A stretch of DNA of 64,000 nt from Achromobacter deleyi (GTDB taxonomy: Bacteria > Pseudomonadota > Gammaproteobacteria > Burkholderiales > Burkholderiaceae_B), in the NCBI RefSeq assembly GCF_016127315.1, contig NZ_CP065997.1, positions 6,696,001 through 6,760,000 on the forward strand. The letters run 5' to 3'. The translations under genes were made by a program, and so were the position numbers. A model generated the notes under the pieces. It had not been told where the DNA came from. It was given only the letters and a program-made list of their open reading frames with translations, and did no database searches. Positions within the stretch are counted from its first letter, which is position 1, and each line of letters starts with the position of its first letter. Positions 41,604 to 50,142 of the stretch are shown here, piece by piece.

Positions 41604-43100
41604 ATGAAGACCTCGCAAATGAACCCCTCGCGCCTGGTGCTGGCGCTGCTGGCCGCCGGCGCGATTGGCGGCGCGGGCGCCACCGCCGCGTTCGGCGGCA
41701 TTTCGATGGCGGCCAGCGCGCCGTCCGCCGTGGCAAGCGCCGCCGCAATTCCGACTGCCCCTACGCCGGGTGCCCCTATGCCGGGCGCCCCTACGCCGGG
41801 CGCCCCTACGCCGGGTGCCCCCAATTTCGTGCAGATCACGCATGACTACGGCCCCGCCGTGGTCAACATCAGCATCAGCGGCACGCGCAAGGTGTCCGAT
41901 GACGACGACGATCCCTTCGCCCAGTTCTTTGGCCAGATCCCCGGCGCGCGCGGCGGCATGCCATCGCGCGAGGTGCCGATCCGCGGCGAGGGCTCGGGCT
42001 TCATCGTCAGCAGCGACGGCGTCATCCTGACCAACGCCCACGTCGTGCAAGGCGCCAAGGAAGTGACCGTCAAGCTGACCGACCGCCGCGAATTCCGCGC
42101 CAAGGTGCTGGGCGCCGATCCGCAGACCGACGTGGCCGTCATCAAGATCGACGCCAAGAACCTGCCGGTGGTGAAGGTCGGCGACGTCAACCAGCTGCAG
42201 GTGGGCGAATGGGTGCTGGCCATCGGCTCGCCCTACGGCCTGGAGAACACCGCCACCGCCGGCATCGTCAGCGCCAAGGGCCGCTCGCTGCCGGACGACA
42301 CGTCGGTGCCGTTCATCCAGACCGACGTTGCGGTGAACCCCGGCAACTCCGGCGGCCCGCTGTTCAACGACCGCGGCGAAGTCGTCGGCATCAATTCGCA
42401 GATCTACAGCCGCACCGGCGGCTTCCAGGGCCTGTCGTTCTCGATCCCCATCGACGTGGCGTACAAGATCAAGGACCAGATCCTCGAACACGGCAAGGTG
42501 CAGCATGCGCGACTGGGCGTGACGGTGCAGGAGGTCAACCAGGACCTGGCCAACTCGTTCAAGCTCGATACGCCGTCCGGCGCGCTGGTCTCCAGCGTCG
42601 AGAAAGGCAGCGCGGCCGAGAAGGCCGGCCTGCAGCCCGGCGACGTGGTACGCAAGATCAACGGCCGCACCATCGTGTCGTCCGGCGACCTGGCGTCGCT
42701 GATCACGCTGGCCACGCCGGGCGAGAAGATCACGCTGGACCTGTGGCGCAACGGCGCCCCCAAGGAAGTCGTGGCGACGCTGGGCGGCGTGCCGAAGGAC
42801 CGCACGCAGACCGCCGGCGACAGCCGCGACGTGCAGAAGGGTCAGCTCGGCCTGGCCTTGCGCCCGCTCTCGCCGCAGGAGCAGGAAGCGGCGGGCACGC
42901 AGGGCCTGTTGATCGAGCAATCGGCGGGTCCGGCCGCCAAGGCCGGCATCCAGCCGGGTGACGTGCTGCTGTCGCTCAATGGCGTGCCGGTGCACAACGT
43001 CGGCCAGGTCAAGGAAGCGCTGTCCAAGGCCGGCAAGACGGTGGCGCTGCTGGTGCAGCGCGGCGAAGACAAGATCTTCGTGCCGGTGCAGTTGGGCTGA
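41604..43100 (+). CDS. degP: Do-family periplasmic serine protease (DegP/DegQ-like)
   Basis: A 498-residue periplasmic protease and chaperone. An N-terminal hydrophobic signal or anchor (about 9-30) precedes a Pro/Gly/Ala linker made of four PTPGA-type repeats. The trypsin-like domain has the triad H146, D176 and S249 (NPGNSGGPLF). Two PDZ domains follow (about 300-390 and 410-495). It lies 63 bases after the kinase gene, so the two-component system probably drives it. DegP and DegQ cannot be separated by eye. Confidence 0.93.
   Translation: MKTSQMNPSRLVLALLAAGAIGGAGATAAFGGISMAASAPSAVASAAAIPTAPTPGAPMPGAPTPGAPTPGAPNFVQITHDYGPAVVNISISGTRKVSDDDDDPFAQFFGQIPGARGGMPSREVPIRGEGSGFIVSSDGVILTNAHVVQGAKEVTVKLTDRREFRAKVLGADPQTDVAVIKIDAKNLPVVKVGDVNQLQVGEWVLAIGSPYGLENTATAGIVSAKGRSLPDDTSVPFIQTDVAVNPGNSGGPLFNDRGEVVGINSQIYSRTGGFQGLSFSIPIDVAYKIKDQILEHGKVQHARLGVTVQEVNQDLANSFKLDTPSGALVSSVEKGSAAEKAGLQPGDVVRKINGRTIVSSGDLASLITLATPGEKITLDLWRNGAPKEVVATLGGVPKDRTQTAGDSRDVQKGQLGLALRPLSPQEQEAAGTQGLLIEQSAGPAAKAGIQPGDVLLSLNGVPVHNVGQVKEALSKAGKTVALLVQRGEDKIFVPVQLG
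41757..41821 (+). repeat. 15-base tandem repeat inside the DegP-like gene
   Basis: The unit GCCCCTACGCCGGGT, with C/T and T/C variants, occurs four times in frame and encodes the APTPG linker. Confidence 0.85.
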
Positions 43101-43127
43101 GCCCGATCGACGGGCAGGCGACGGGCA

Positions 43128-43148
43128 GGCCGGGAAGAGATCCCGGCC
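43128..43148. terminator. Hairpin between convergent degP-like gene and maiA
   Basis: GGCCGGGA and TCCCGGCC form an 8-base stem with a 5-base loop. There is no T-tract. Confidence 0.45.
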
Positions 43149-43158
43149 GGCCCGCGCC

Positions 43159-43803
43159 TCATTCGGCGTCGGGCTGCTTGCCCGGCGCGGCGGCGTCGAA
43201 GGCCGGCAAGGCGCGGCAGGCGGCGTCGATGCGCACGACCGTCGGCATTGCGCTCAGGTCGCATTCGAAGCGGCGGGCATTGGCCACCTGCGGCACCAGG
43301 CACAGGTCGGCGATGGTCGGCGTGTCGCCATGGCAGAACGCGCCGGTGGCGGCCGAGCCGGCCAGTTGCGCTTCCAGGGCTTCCAGCCCCTGGCGCACCC
43401 AATGCTGGTACCAGGCCGTCTTGGCGGCCTCGTCCACGCCCAGCGTGTGCTTCAGGTACTTCAACACCCGCAGGTTATTCAAAGGATGGGTATCGCAGGC
43501 GATGCCCAGCGCCAGGTCGCGCACGCGCGCGCGGCCAATCGGGTCTGCCGGCAGCAGCGGCGCCTGCGGATGCGTTTCCTCGAGATACTCGATGATCGCG
43601 AGCGACTGGCCGATGACCGCGTCGCCATCGACCAGCGTGGGCACCAGCGCGGTCGGATTGACCTTGCGGTAGTCGGCCGACAACTGCTGGCCGCCGTCCT
43701 TGAGCAGGTGCACCGCCAGGTATTCGTACGGCAGGCCCTTCAGGTTCAGCGCGATGCGCACGCGATACGCGGCCGAGCTGCGGAAATAGCTGTACAACTG
43801 CAT
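43159..43803 (-). CDS. maiA: Maleylacetoacetate isomerase (zeta glutathione transferase)
   Basis: A 214-residue zeta-class glutathione transferase that isomerises maleylacetoacetate to fumarylacetoacetate in tyrosine/homogentisate breakdown. The zeta motif SSAAYRVRIALNLK (about 9-22) holds the catalytic Ser, and IGQSLAIIEYLEE is the glutathione-binding stretch. No hmgA or fahA is in the window; maleylpyruvate isomerase is an alternative. The ATG at 43803 is preceded by GAGG. Confidence 0.9.
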   Translation of the reverse strand: MQLYSYFRSSAAYRVRIALNLKGLPYEYLAVHLLKDGGQQLSADYRKVNPTALVPTLVDGDAVIGQSLAIIEYLEETHPQAPLLPADPIGRARVRDLALGIACDTHPLNNLRVLKYLKHTLGVDEAAKTAWYQHWVRQGLEALEAQLAGSAATGAFCHGDTPTIADLCLVPQVANARRFECDLSAMPTVVRIDAACRALPAFDAAAPGKQPDAE

Positions 43804-43853
43804 GAGGTCTCCTCGATTCTTGTTCTGGACGACGCCCGCGGGGGGCGTCGCGC

Positions 43854-44831
43854 CTATTCCAGCGATTCGGTCTGCGCGGCCTTGCGCGACAGCCCCTTGG
43901 GCAACGGGAACGCCACGTTCTCTTCCAGGCCCGGCATGGTGCGCACCGACACGGCGCCCAGTTCCTTGACCCGCGCGATCACCTGCTGCACCAGGATCTC
44001 GGGCGCGGACGCGCCGGCGGTCACGCCGATGCGCTTGCGACCCTCGAGCCAGGCCGGGTCGATGGAATGCGCGCCGTCGATCAGGTACGACGCCACACCC
44101 TTGCGGTCCGCCACTTCGCGCAGGCGGTTGGAGTTTGAGCTGTTGGGGCTGCCCACCACCAGCACCAGGTCGCATTCGGGCGCCAGCACCTTGACCGCGT
44201 CCTGGCGGTTCTGGGTGGCGTAGCAGATGTCGCTTTTCTTGGGCTCGACGATGCTGGGGAAACGCGCTTTCAGCGCCTTGGACACGGCCGCGGCGTCGTC
44301 CACCGACAGCGTCGTCTGCGTGACGTAAGCCAGGTTGTCGGGGTCGGTGACCTGCAGGCCCGCCACGTCCTCGACGGTCTCGACCAGGTACATGCCGCCC
44401 TGGGCCTGGCCCAGCGTGCCCTCGACTTCCGGATGGCCCTTGTGGCCGATCATGATGATCTCGCGGCCGGCCGCGCGCATGCGGGCCACCTCGATGTGCA
44501 CCTTGGTCACCAGCGGGCAGGTGGCGTCGAACACCTGCTGCCCGCGCGCCTCGGCCTCGGCCCGCACCGCCTTGGACACGCCGTGGGCCGAGAACACCAC
44601 GATGGCGCCGGCGGGCGCATCGTCCAGTTCGTCGATGAAGATGGCGCCCTTGGCGCGCAGGTCTTCGACCACGTAGCGGTTGTGGACGATCTCGTGGCGC
44701 ACGTAGATCGGCGCGCCGTGCAGCTCGAGCGCGCGCTCGACGATGTCGATGGCGCGATCGACGCCGGCACAGAAGCCGCGCGGCTGCGCCAGCAGGACTT
44801 CGGCGCCGGCGGCGGTGACAGCCTGGCTCAT
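43854..44831 (-). CDS. ispH: 4-hydroxy-3-methylbut-2-enyl diphosphate reductase
   Basis: A 325-residue iron-sulfur enzyme, last step of the non-mevalonate isoprenoid pathway, making isopentenyl and dimethylallyl diphosphate. Three cluster cysteines are C21 (PRGFCAGV), C104 (DATCPLV) and C202 ([10 protein letters not shown]). The ATG at 44831 overlaps the fkpB stop by one base (TGATG), so translation is coupled, as in many proteobacteria. Confidence 0.96.
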   Translation of the reverse strand: MSQAVTAAGAEVLLAQPRGFCAGVDRAIDIVERALELHGAPIYVRHEIVHNRYVVEDLRAKGAIFIDELDDAPAGAIVVFSAHGVSKAVRAEAEARGQQVFDATCPLVTKVHIEVARMRAAGREIIMIGHKGHPEVEGTLGQAQGGMYLVETVEDVAGLQVTDPDNLAYVTQTTLSVDDAAAVSKALKARFPSIVEPKKSDICYATQNRQDAVKVLAPECDLVLVVGSPNSSNSNRLREVADRKGVASYLIDGAHSIDPAWLEGRKRIGVTAGASAPEILVQQVIARVKELGAVSVRTMPGLEENVAFPLPKGLSRKAAQTESLE

Positions 44832-45286
44832 CAGAGGACTCCCAGCAGCGCCACGTCGACCCGCAAGCTGATGCCCGCGAGCGGGTGGTTGAAATCGAAC
44901 AACGCCGATTCCTCGTTGATTTCCTTCAGGACGCCCGAATAGCGGCCGCCGTTGGGCGCCGCGAACTCGACCAGATCGCCCGGCTCGAACGTGGCGTCGG
45001 CGCCGGCGTGCTCGGCGAGCATCTTGCGCGTGACGCGCTGGATCAGCTCGGGGTTGCGGTCGCCATAGGCGTCGGCCGGCTCCAGCGTGACGCTGAAGCG
45101 GTCGCCCTCGGCCTTGCCCAGCAAGGCGGTTTCCAGGCCCGGCGCCCATTGGCCGCTGCCCATCTGCAACGTGGCCGGACGGCCGTCGAAGGTATCGGTG
45201 AACACCGAATCCTTGCCGGGGCCCGAAGCCAGGGTGATGCGGTAATGCAGCGTCAGGTAGGAGTCCGGACGGACCAAAACATTCAT
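44831..45286 (-). CDS. fkpB: FKBP-type peptidyl-prolyl isomerase
   Basis: A 151-residue SlpA/FkpB-type prolyl isomerase with an insert-in-flap arrangement ([30 protein letters not shown], then VTRKML). It precedes ispH as in E. coli. I chose the ATG at 45286 ([16 protein letters not shown]); a TTG seven codons earlier is possible. The promoter must lie in the short divergent gap with radC. Confidence 0.9.
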   Translation of the reverse strand: MNVLVRPDSYLTLHYRITLASGPGKDSVFTDTFDGRPATLQMGSGQWAPGLETALLGKAEGDRFSVTLEPADAYGDRNPELIQRVTRKMLAEHAGADATFEPGDLVEFAAPNGGRYSGVLKEINEESALFDFNHPLAGISLRVDVALLGVL

Positions 45287-45358
45287 TTCGTTAGAGGCGA
45301 TGCTCAAGATCTGCCACCGTAGTCAGACAGTAAGTGAACCCTGATTTTAGAGCCTCTT

Positions 45359-46036
45359 ATGAAATTGTCTGTCCGGGTGTCCAAACACGAGCGTCCCCGC
45401 GAGCGCCTGCTGCGCCTGGGCGCCTCGTCGTTACAAAATACCGAGCTGCTCGCCATCGCCCTGCGCACCGGGGTGCCCGGGCTGAATGTGCTGGACCTTT
45501 CCAGCCAGCTGCTGGACCGGTTCCGCGGCCTGCGCGGGCTGCTGGGAGCCTCCCCGGAAGAGCTGCTGGCCGTGCCTGGCCTGGGCACGGCCAAGGCCTG
45601 CGCCCTGGCGGCGATCCTGGAACTGGCCAAGCGCGCCATCGAGGAAGAACTGACGCTCGCCAGCACCCTCGACCATCCCTCCCGGGTGAAACAATATTGC
45701 AAGGTCACGCTGGCCCACCGCCGGGTCGAACACTGCATCGCGCTCTACCTGGACAGCCAGCTGCGGCTGATCGCCAGCGGCGAACTGGCCCGCGGCACGC
45801 TGTCGCAAGCCTCGGTCTATCCGCGCGAGGTGGTGCGCGAGGCCCTGCGCCATCATGCGGCGGCGCTCATCATCGCCCACAACCACCCGTCCGGCCTGGC
45901 CCAGCCCAGCGCGGCCGACCTGGCGTTCACCCGCCACCTGAAGCAGGCGCTGGCGCTGGTCGACATCGCCCTGGTCGACCACCTGATCGTCGCCGGCGAC
46001 GACGTCTCCTCGATGGCGGAACATGGCCGCCTCTGA
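45359..46036 (+). CDS. radC: RadC/JAB-domain protein
   Basis: A 225-residue protein with an N-terminal helix-hairpin-helix region and a C-terminal JAB/MPN domain that keeps the metal motif HNHPSGLAQPSAAD. The name comes from an old repair phenotype; the true biochemical role of RadC is uncertain. It is divergent from fkpB. Confidence 0.92.
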   Translation: MKLSVRVSKHERPRERLLRLGASSLQNTELLAIALRTGVPGLNVLDLSSQLLDRFRGLRGLLGASPEELLAVPGLGTAKACALAAILELAKRAIEEELTLASTLDHPSRVKQYCKVTLAHRRVEHCIALYLDSQLRLIASGELARGTLSQASVYPREVVREALRHHAAALIIAHNHPSGLAQPSAADLAFTRHLKQALALVDIALVDHLIVAGDDVSSMAEHGRL

Positions 46037-46128
46037 CGGGCTGCGCACGCGGCGGGAATTCGTTAGACTACGGCCCGATATTGTTTTAGGCTTAACCTAA
46101 TTTCCGCTTTCGCGACCCCGCGCCTTCC

Positions 46129-46758
46129 ATGAAACGCCTGTGGGATATCTCCCCTCCCGTCTCCACGGCCTCGCCCGTGTTTCCTGGCGATACGCCGTAT
46201 CGCCAGCAATGGAAGTGGTCGCTCGCGCCCGGCTGTCCCGTCAACGTCAGCGAAATCACCCTGTCGCCGCACGTGGGCGCGCACGCCGATGCGCCGTTGC
46301 ACTACCAGAACGGCGCCGCGGCCATCGGCGCGGTCTCGCTCGAACCCTTCCTGGGCCCCTGTCGCGTCATCCACGCCATTGACTGCGGTCCGCTGATCAC
46401 CCCGGAGCACCTGCTCCACGCCGCCAACAACCTGCCGCCGCGCATCCTGGTGCGTACCGCCAAGCATGCCGCGCAGGAATGGTGGACGGACGACTTCTCG
46501 GCCTACGCGCCCCAGACCATCGAATGGCTGGCCGAACGCGGCGTCATGCTGATCGGGTTGGACACCCCCAGCATCGACCCCGCGTCCAGCAAGACCCTGG
46601 ACAGCCATCACACCATCCTGCGGCACGACATGCGAGTACTGGAGAACCTGGTGCTCGACGACGTGCCGGAGGGCGATTACGAACTGATCGCACTGCCGCT
46701 GGCTTTGATCCAGGCTGACGCCAGCCCGGTGCGCGCCGTCTTGCGCGAACTGGGCTGA
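46129..46758 (+). CDS. kynB: Kynurenine formamidase
   Basis: A 209-residue metal-dependent cyclase-family enzyme that hydrolyses N-formylkynurenine to kynurenine. The zinc ligands are H48, H52 and D54 in SPHVGAHADAPLHY. It leads a short tryptophan-degradation group with kynA downstream; the kynureninase gene kynU usually found between them is missing. Confidence 0.94.
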   Translation: MKRLWDISPPVSTASPVFPGDTPYRQQWKWSLAPGCPVNVSEITLSPHVGAHADAPLHYQNGAAAIGAVSLEPFLGPCRVIHAIDCGPLITPEHLLHAANNLPPRILVRTAKHAAQEWWTDDFSAYAPQTIEWLAERGVMLIGLDTPSIDPASSKTLDSHHTILRHDMRVLENLVLDDVPEGDYELIALPLALIQADASPVRAVLRELG

Positions 46759-46849
46759 TACCGGCCACCGGGCAGGCTGCGCGCGAGACGCGGCGCGATG
46801 AACGCGCCGTCTCATCGCGCGCGTCCCGCCCCTTCGAAGAAGCACGACC

Positions 46850-46972
46850 ATGAAGACTCCTTCCGATCCGCGCATGGCGCTCGCCTGCGCCCGCCTGCCG
46901 CATTCCGGCTGGCGCAGCCTGCCCGCCTCCGCCCGCCGCGCCGCCCCGCCCTGCCAGGGAGGCCGCGCATGA
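46850..46972 (+). CDS. 40-codon ORF coupled to kynA
   Basis: A small frame, [16 protein letters not shown] to PPCQGGRA, lies between kynB and kynA, and its TGA overlaps the kynA ATG (ATGA). A GAAG sits before its ATG. It occupies the place where kynU normally is. It could be a coupling peptide or a kynU remnant; no domain is recognisable. Confidence 0.35.
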   Translation: MKTPSDPRMALACARLPHSGWRSLPASARRAAPPCQGGRA

Positions 46973-47817
46973 GCCAGAACCAACGCCCCGAAGACATCGT
47001 CCGCGAGGAAAAGGCGCAGCTGGATTTCACGCGCGACATGACCTACGGCGATTACCTGCACCTGGACGAGCTGCTGGGCGCGCAGCACCCGCTGTCGCCC
47101 GAGCACAACGAGATGCTGTTCATCATCCAGCACCAGACCAGCGAACTCTGGATGAAGCTGATGCTGCACGAATTGCGCGGCGCCATCGCCAACCTGGCGG
47201 CGGACCGCCTACAACCGGCCTTCAAGATGCTGGCCCGGGTCAGCAAGATCATGGAACAGCTGGTCCACGCCTGGGACGTGCTGGCGACCATGACGCCGCC
47301 CGAGTACTCCGCCCTGCGCCCCTACCTGGCGCGCTCCAGCGGCTTCCAGAGCTACCAGTACCGCCAGATCGAGTTCCTGCTGGGCAACAAGAACGCCGCC
47401 ATGCTCAAGCCGCACGCGCATCGCGCGGACCTGCTGGCGCAGGTGCAGCAGGCCTACGAGACGCCCTCGCTGTACGACGAATCGCTGCGCCTGCTGGCGC
47501 GGCACGGCGTGGCGGTCCCCGCCGATCGCCTGGAACGCGACTGGACCCAGCCCTACCAAGCCTCGGAAGGGGTCGAACAGGCCTGGCTGACGGTCTACCG
47601 CGATACCGACCGCTACTGGGACCTGTACCAGCTGGGCGAAAAGCTGACCGACCTGGAAGACGCCTTCCGCCTGTGGCGTTTCCGCCACGTCACCACGGTC
47701 GAGCGCGTCATCGGCTTCAAGCGCGGCACCGGTGGCACCTCGGGCGTGGATTACCTGCGGCGCATGCTTGAAGTGGTGCTGTTCCCGGAAATCTGGAAAC
47801 TGCGCACCGATCTGTGA
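46969..47817 (+). CDS. kynA: Tryptophan 2,3-dioxygenase
   Basis: A 282-residue haem dioxygenase that opens the indole ring of tryptophan to N-formylkynurenine, feeding KynB. The substrate-contacting H55 ([11 protein letters not shown]) and the proximal haem ligand H240 ([13 protein letters not shown]) fall at the numbers known for the Xanthomonas enzyme, which supports the start at 46969. GGGAGG lies just upstream. Confidence 0.96.
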   Translation: MSQNQRPEDIVREEKAQLDFTRDMTYGDYLHLDELLGAQHPLSPEHNEMLFIIQHQTSELWMKLMLHELRGAIANLAADRLQPAFKMLARVSKIMEQLVHAWDVLATMTPPEYSALRPYLARSSGFQSYQYRQIEFLLGNKNAAMLKPHAHRADLLAQVQQAYETPSLYDESLRLLARHGVAVPADRLERDWTQPYQASEGVEQAWLTVYRDTDRYWDLYQLGEKLTDLEDAFRLWRFRHVTTVERVIGFKRGTGGTSGVDYLRRMLEVVLFPEIWKLRTDL

Positions 47818-47846
47818 TCGGCGCGACCATCCGTCCCCGGATGAAA

Positions 47847-47880
47847 AATCCGGGCGCTCCCCAGCAGAGCGCCCCGGATT
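47847..47880 (+). terminator. Hairpin downstream of kynA
   Basis: AATCCGGGCGCTC pairs with GAGCGCCCCGGATT with one bulged base. No T-tract follows, so it may be factor-dependent or only an RNA-end structure. Confidence 0.4.
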
Positions 47881-47904
47881 GCCTGCCCCTGCCGGCGATT
47901 CCCA

Positions 47905-47913
47905 TGCTAGAAT
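47905..47913 (+). promoter_or_regulatory. Candidate rpmE2 promoter
   Basis: TGCTAGAAT is an extended -10 element about 107 bases before rpmE2. The -35 is weak. Confidence 0.45.
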
Positions 47914-47989
47914 GCACAGTTACTTTTCGGATACGTGGCAAGAACGCCTGAAAAAAGCGATTCGTGCTGGCGACCCTAACTTTTGACGT

Positions 47990-48016
47990 GACTCCCTTGA
48001 GGGAGTCCTAGGAAAG
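47990..48016 (+). promoter_or_regulatory. Leader hairpin and ribosome site of rpmE2
   Basis: GACTCCC-TTGA-GGGAGTC forms a 7-base stem ending at 48007. The ribosome site AGGAAAG begins at 48010, so the hairpin lies right against it and may affect translation. Confidence 0.5.
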
Positions 48017-48020
48017 CACC

Positions 48021-48287
48021 ATGAAAGAAGGCATTCACCCCGAATACCGCGAAGTCGTCTTCGCCGACCTGCAAACGGGCAGCAAGTTCATCACCCGCTC
48101 GACCGTTCACACGCGCGAAACCGTCGAACTCGATGGCAAGACGTACCCGCTCTTCAAGTGCGACGTGACCTCCGAATCGCACCCGTTCTACACGGGCGCC
48201 CAGACGCGTATCGTCGAAACCGGCCGTGTGGAAAAGTTCCGCGCCCGTTTCGCCCGTACCGCCGGCACGGTCAAGTCCGCTTCCTGA
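48021..48287 (+). CDS. rpmE2: Ribosomal protein L31 type B
   Basis: An 88-residue L31 paralogue of the type that lacks the zinc-binding CxxC cysteines; only one Cys is visible ([16 protein letters not shown]). Such C-minus forms replace the zinc form of L31 when zinc is scarce. No Zur box is visible directly upstream. The sequence [18 protein letters not shown] is typical of the family. Confidence 0.95.
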   Translation: MKEGIHPEYREVVFADLQTGSKFITRSTVHTRETVELDGKTYPLFKCDVTSESHPFYTGAQTRIVETGRVEKFRARFARTAGTVKSAS

Positions 48288-48314
48288 TCCTGTCGCTCCT
48301 ACGGGAGTCACAGC

Positions 48315-48344
48315 AAAAAGGCAGCCTCCGGGCTGCTTTTTTTT
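48315..48344 (+). terminator. Terminator of rpmE2
   Basis: GCAGCC-TCCG-GGCTGC is followed by eight T. Confidence 0.9.
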
Positions 48345-48411
48345 CCCCTGACCCTGCTCCTACGCAAACCGGGGGCTGGCGCTTCCCGATCACTCGGTTA
48401 CATTAACGCCC

Positions 48412-50142
48412 GTGTCCCCACTTTCCATTTCCACTCCGGCCCGGCTGACGTCCGTGGCCACCGCGAAACTGCCCAGGCTGATTCTGCTTGGGCTGGCGCT
48501 GGCGTACATCATCGCCGGCCTGTTCATGCGCGACCCGTGGAAAACGGACGATGCGGTCGGCCTGGCGACCATGATCACCGCCATCCGTGAAGGCGGGATC
48601 ACCTGGCTGCTGCCGCAAGTGGGGCACCTGGCCCACGCCGAGGAAGGCCCGCTGATCACCTGGGTCGGCGCGATCAGCATCTGGCTGTTCGGCCCCTTCA
48701 TCGGCGACATCACCGCCGGCCGCCTGCCCAACCTGTTGTGGTTCGGCGTGACGGCCATGAGCGTCTGGTACGGCACCTACCTGCTCGGCCGCCGCGCCGA
48801 AGCCCAGCCGCTGGCGCTGCCCTTCGGCGGCGAACCGGAGCCGCGCGACTACGGCCGCATGCTGGCCGACGCCGCGCTGCTACTGCTCCTGGCCACGGTC
48901 GGCATCCTGCAGCGCACCCATGAGACCACCGTGGTGCCCGCCATCATGGCCTGCCAGGCGCTGGCCTTCTATTCGCTGGCGCGCACCGTGGACCGCCCCG
49001 TCACCGGCTCGACCACGCTGGGCATTGCGCTGGCCGCCAGCTTCCTCACGCGCGGCTGGATCGGCGCCCTGCCGATCATGGTCGCCGCTTTGCTCGCGTT
49101 CTATCCGCGCGGCCCGCTCTGGAAATGCAAGCGCTGGCTGCCCTGGGCCGCGCTGGTCGCCGCCGTCCTGATCCTGGCCTGGTGGATTCCGGCGACCCAG
49201 AGCAGCGAATACTGGATCCGCAACTGGAAGACCTGGAACCTGGCGTCCTTCGCCGTGCCCAGCTGGCACGATGTGGGCCGCACCCTGCGTGACCTGCCCT
49301 GGTACCTGTGGCCGACCTGGCCGCTGGCGCTGCTGGCCATCTGGCGCTGGCGCGCCTGGATCTACGCCCCGCACATCTGGCTGCCGCTGATGCTGCTGGT
49401 CTGCTCGGCCCTGGTGCTGTTCGGGCTGGACGAGGCCAGCGACTCCGAATACGTGCTGCTGGCCGTGCCCTGCGCGGTGCTGGGCGCGTTCTCGCTGCCA
49501 ACCCTGCGGCGCGGCGTGGTCAACACGCTGGACTGGTTCGCCGTGATGTGTTTTTCGCTGACCGCCGCCACCGCGTGGCTCGGCTGGATCGCCCTGCACT
49601 TCCAATGGCCCGCGCAGATTTCGCGCAACATCGGCCGCCAGACGACCGGCTATGAGCCCGTCATCTCGTGGGTGGCGTTCGCGCTGGCGGTGATCTTCAC
49701 CATCGGCTGGATTGCGTTGGTGGTCTGGCGCCTGCGGGTCAAGCCGCAAGCCCTGTGGCGCGGCACCGTGCTGTCCGCCGGCGGCTTGACCGTCACCTGG
49801 ATCCTGCTGGTGCTGTTGTGGCAGCCCGCGGTCGACTATGCCCGCAGCTATCGCACCGTGTCCGGCGAACTGGCCCAGGCCCTGGAGCAGAACATCCGGC
49901 CGGGCGAATGCGTGCGCGGCCTGAGCCTGGGCAGCGGCCAGCGCGCCTCGTTCCTGATCTTCAACAACCTGACGTTCACGTTCGACTCGAAGTGCACGCT
50001 GGTGCTGCAGCAGACCACCAACCAGAGCCTGCGCGACAACACCGCCGCCTACAGCGACAGCGCCGACGTGCTGTGGCAGGGCGGCCGCCGCGCCGATCGC
50101 CAGGAAGTCTTCCGCCTGCTGCGCGTCGGCCCCACGCGATGA
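48412..50142 (+). CDS. ArnT/PMT-like glycosyltransferase, membrane protein
   Basis: A 576-residue inner-membrane protein with about 11-12 helices. Its N-terminal acidic loop (MRDPWKTDDAVGLA) resembles the D-E/D motif of GT-C glycosyltransferases such as ArnT, and a periplasmic soluble C-terminal domain (about 490-576) follows the last helix. Such enzymes move sugars from lipid carriers onto lipid A or proteins. The start is GTG at 48412. Its stop overlaps the MATE gene start (ATGA). Donor and acceptor are unknown. Confidence 0.75.
   Translation: MSPLSISTPARLTSVATAKLPRLILLGLALAYIIAGLFMRDPWKTDDAVGLATMITAIREGGITWLLPQVGHLAHAEEGPLITWVGAISIWLFGPFIGDITAGRLPNLLWFGVTAMSVWYGTYLLGRRAEAQPLALPFGGEPEPRDYGRMLADAALLLLLATVGILQRTHETTVVPAIMACQALAFYSLARTVDRPVTGSTTLGIALAASFLTRGWIGALPIMVAALLAFYPRGPLWKCKRWLPWAALVAAVLILAWWIPATQSSEYWIRNWKTWNLASFAVPSWHDVGRTLRDLPWYLWPTWPLALLAIWRWRAWIYAPHIWLPLMLLVCSALVLFGLDEASDSEYVLLAVPCAVLGAFSLPTLRRGVVNTLDWFAVMCFSLTAATAWLGWIALHFQWPAQISRNIGRQTTGYEPVISWVAFALAVIFTIGWIALVVWRLRVKPQALWRGTVLSAGGLTVTWILLVLLWQPAVDYARSYRTVSGELAQALEQNIRPGECVRGLSLGSGQRASFLIFNNLTFTFDSKCTLVLQQTTNQSLRDNTAAYSDSADVLWQGGRRADRQEVFRLLRVGPTR

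Noticed and set aside
46798..46968. Longer N terminus for kynA
   Set aside because: The His numbering (H55, H240) fits the shorter form starting at 46969.
47732..47986. 84-codon frame across the kynA end and rpmE2 leader
   Set aside because: Its first part is out of frame over kynA; only the last 24 codons are of any interest and are described as a finding.
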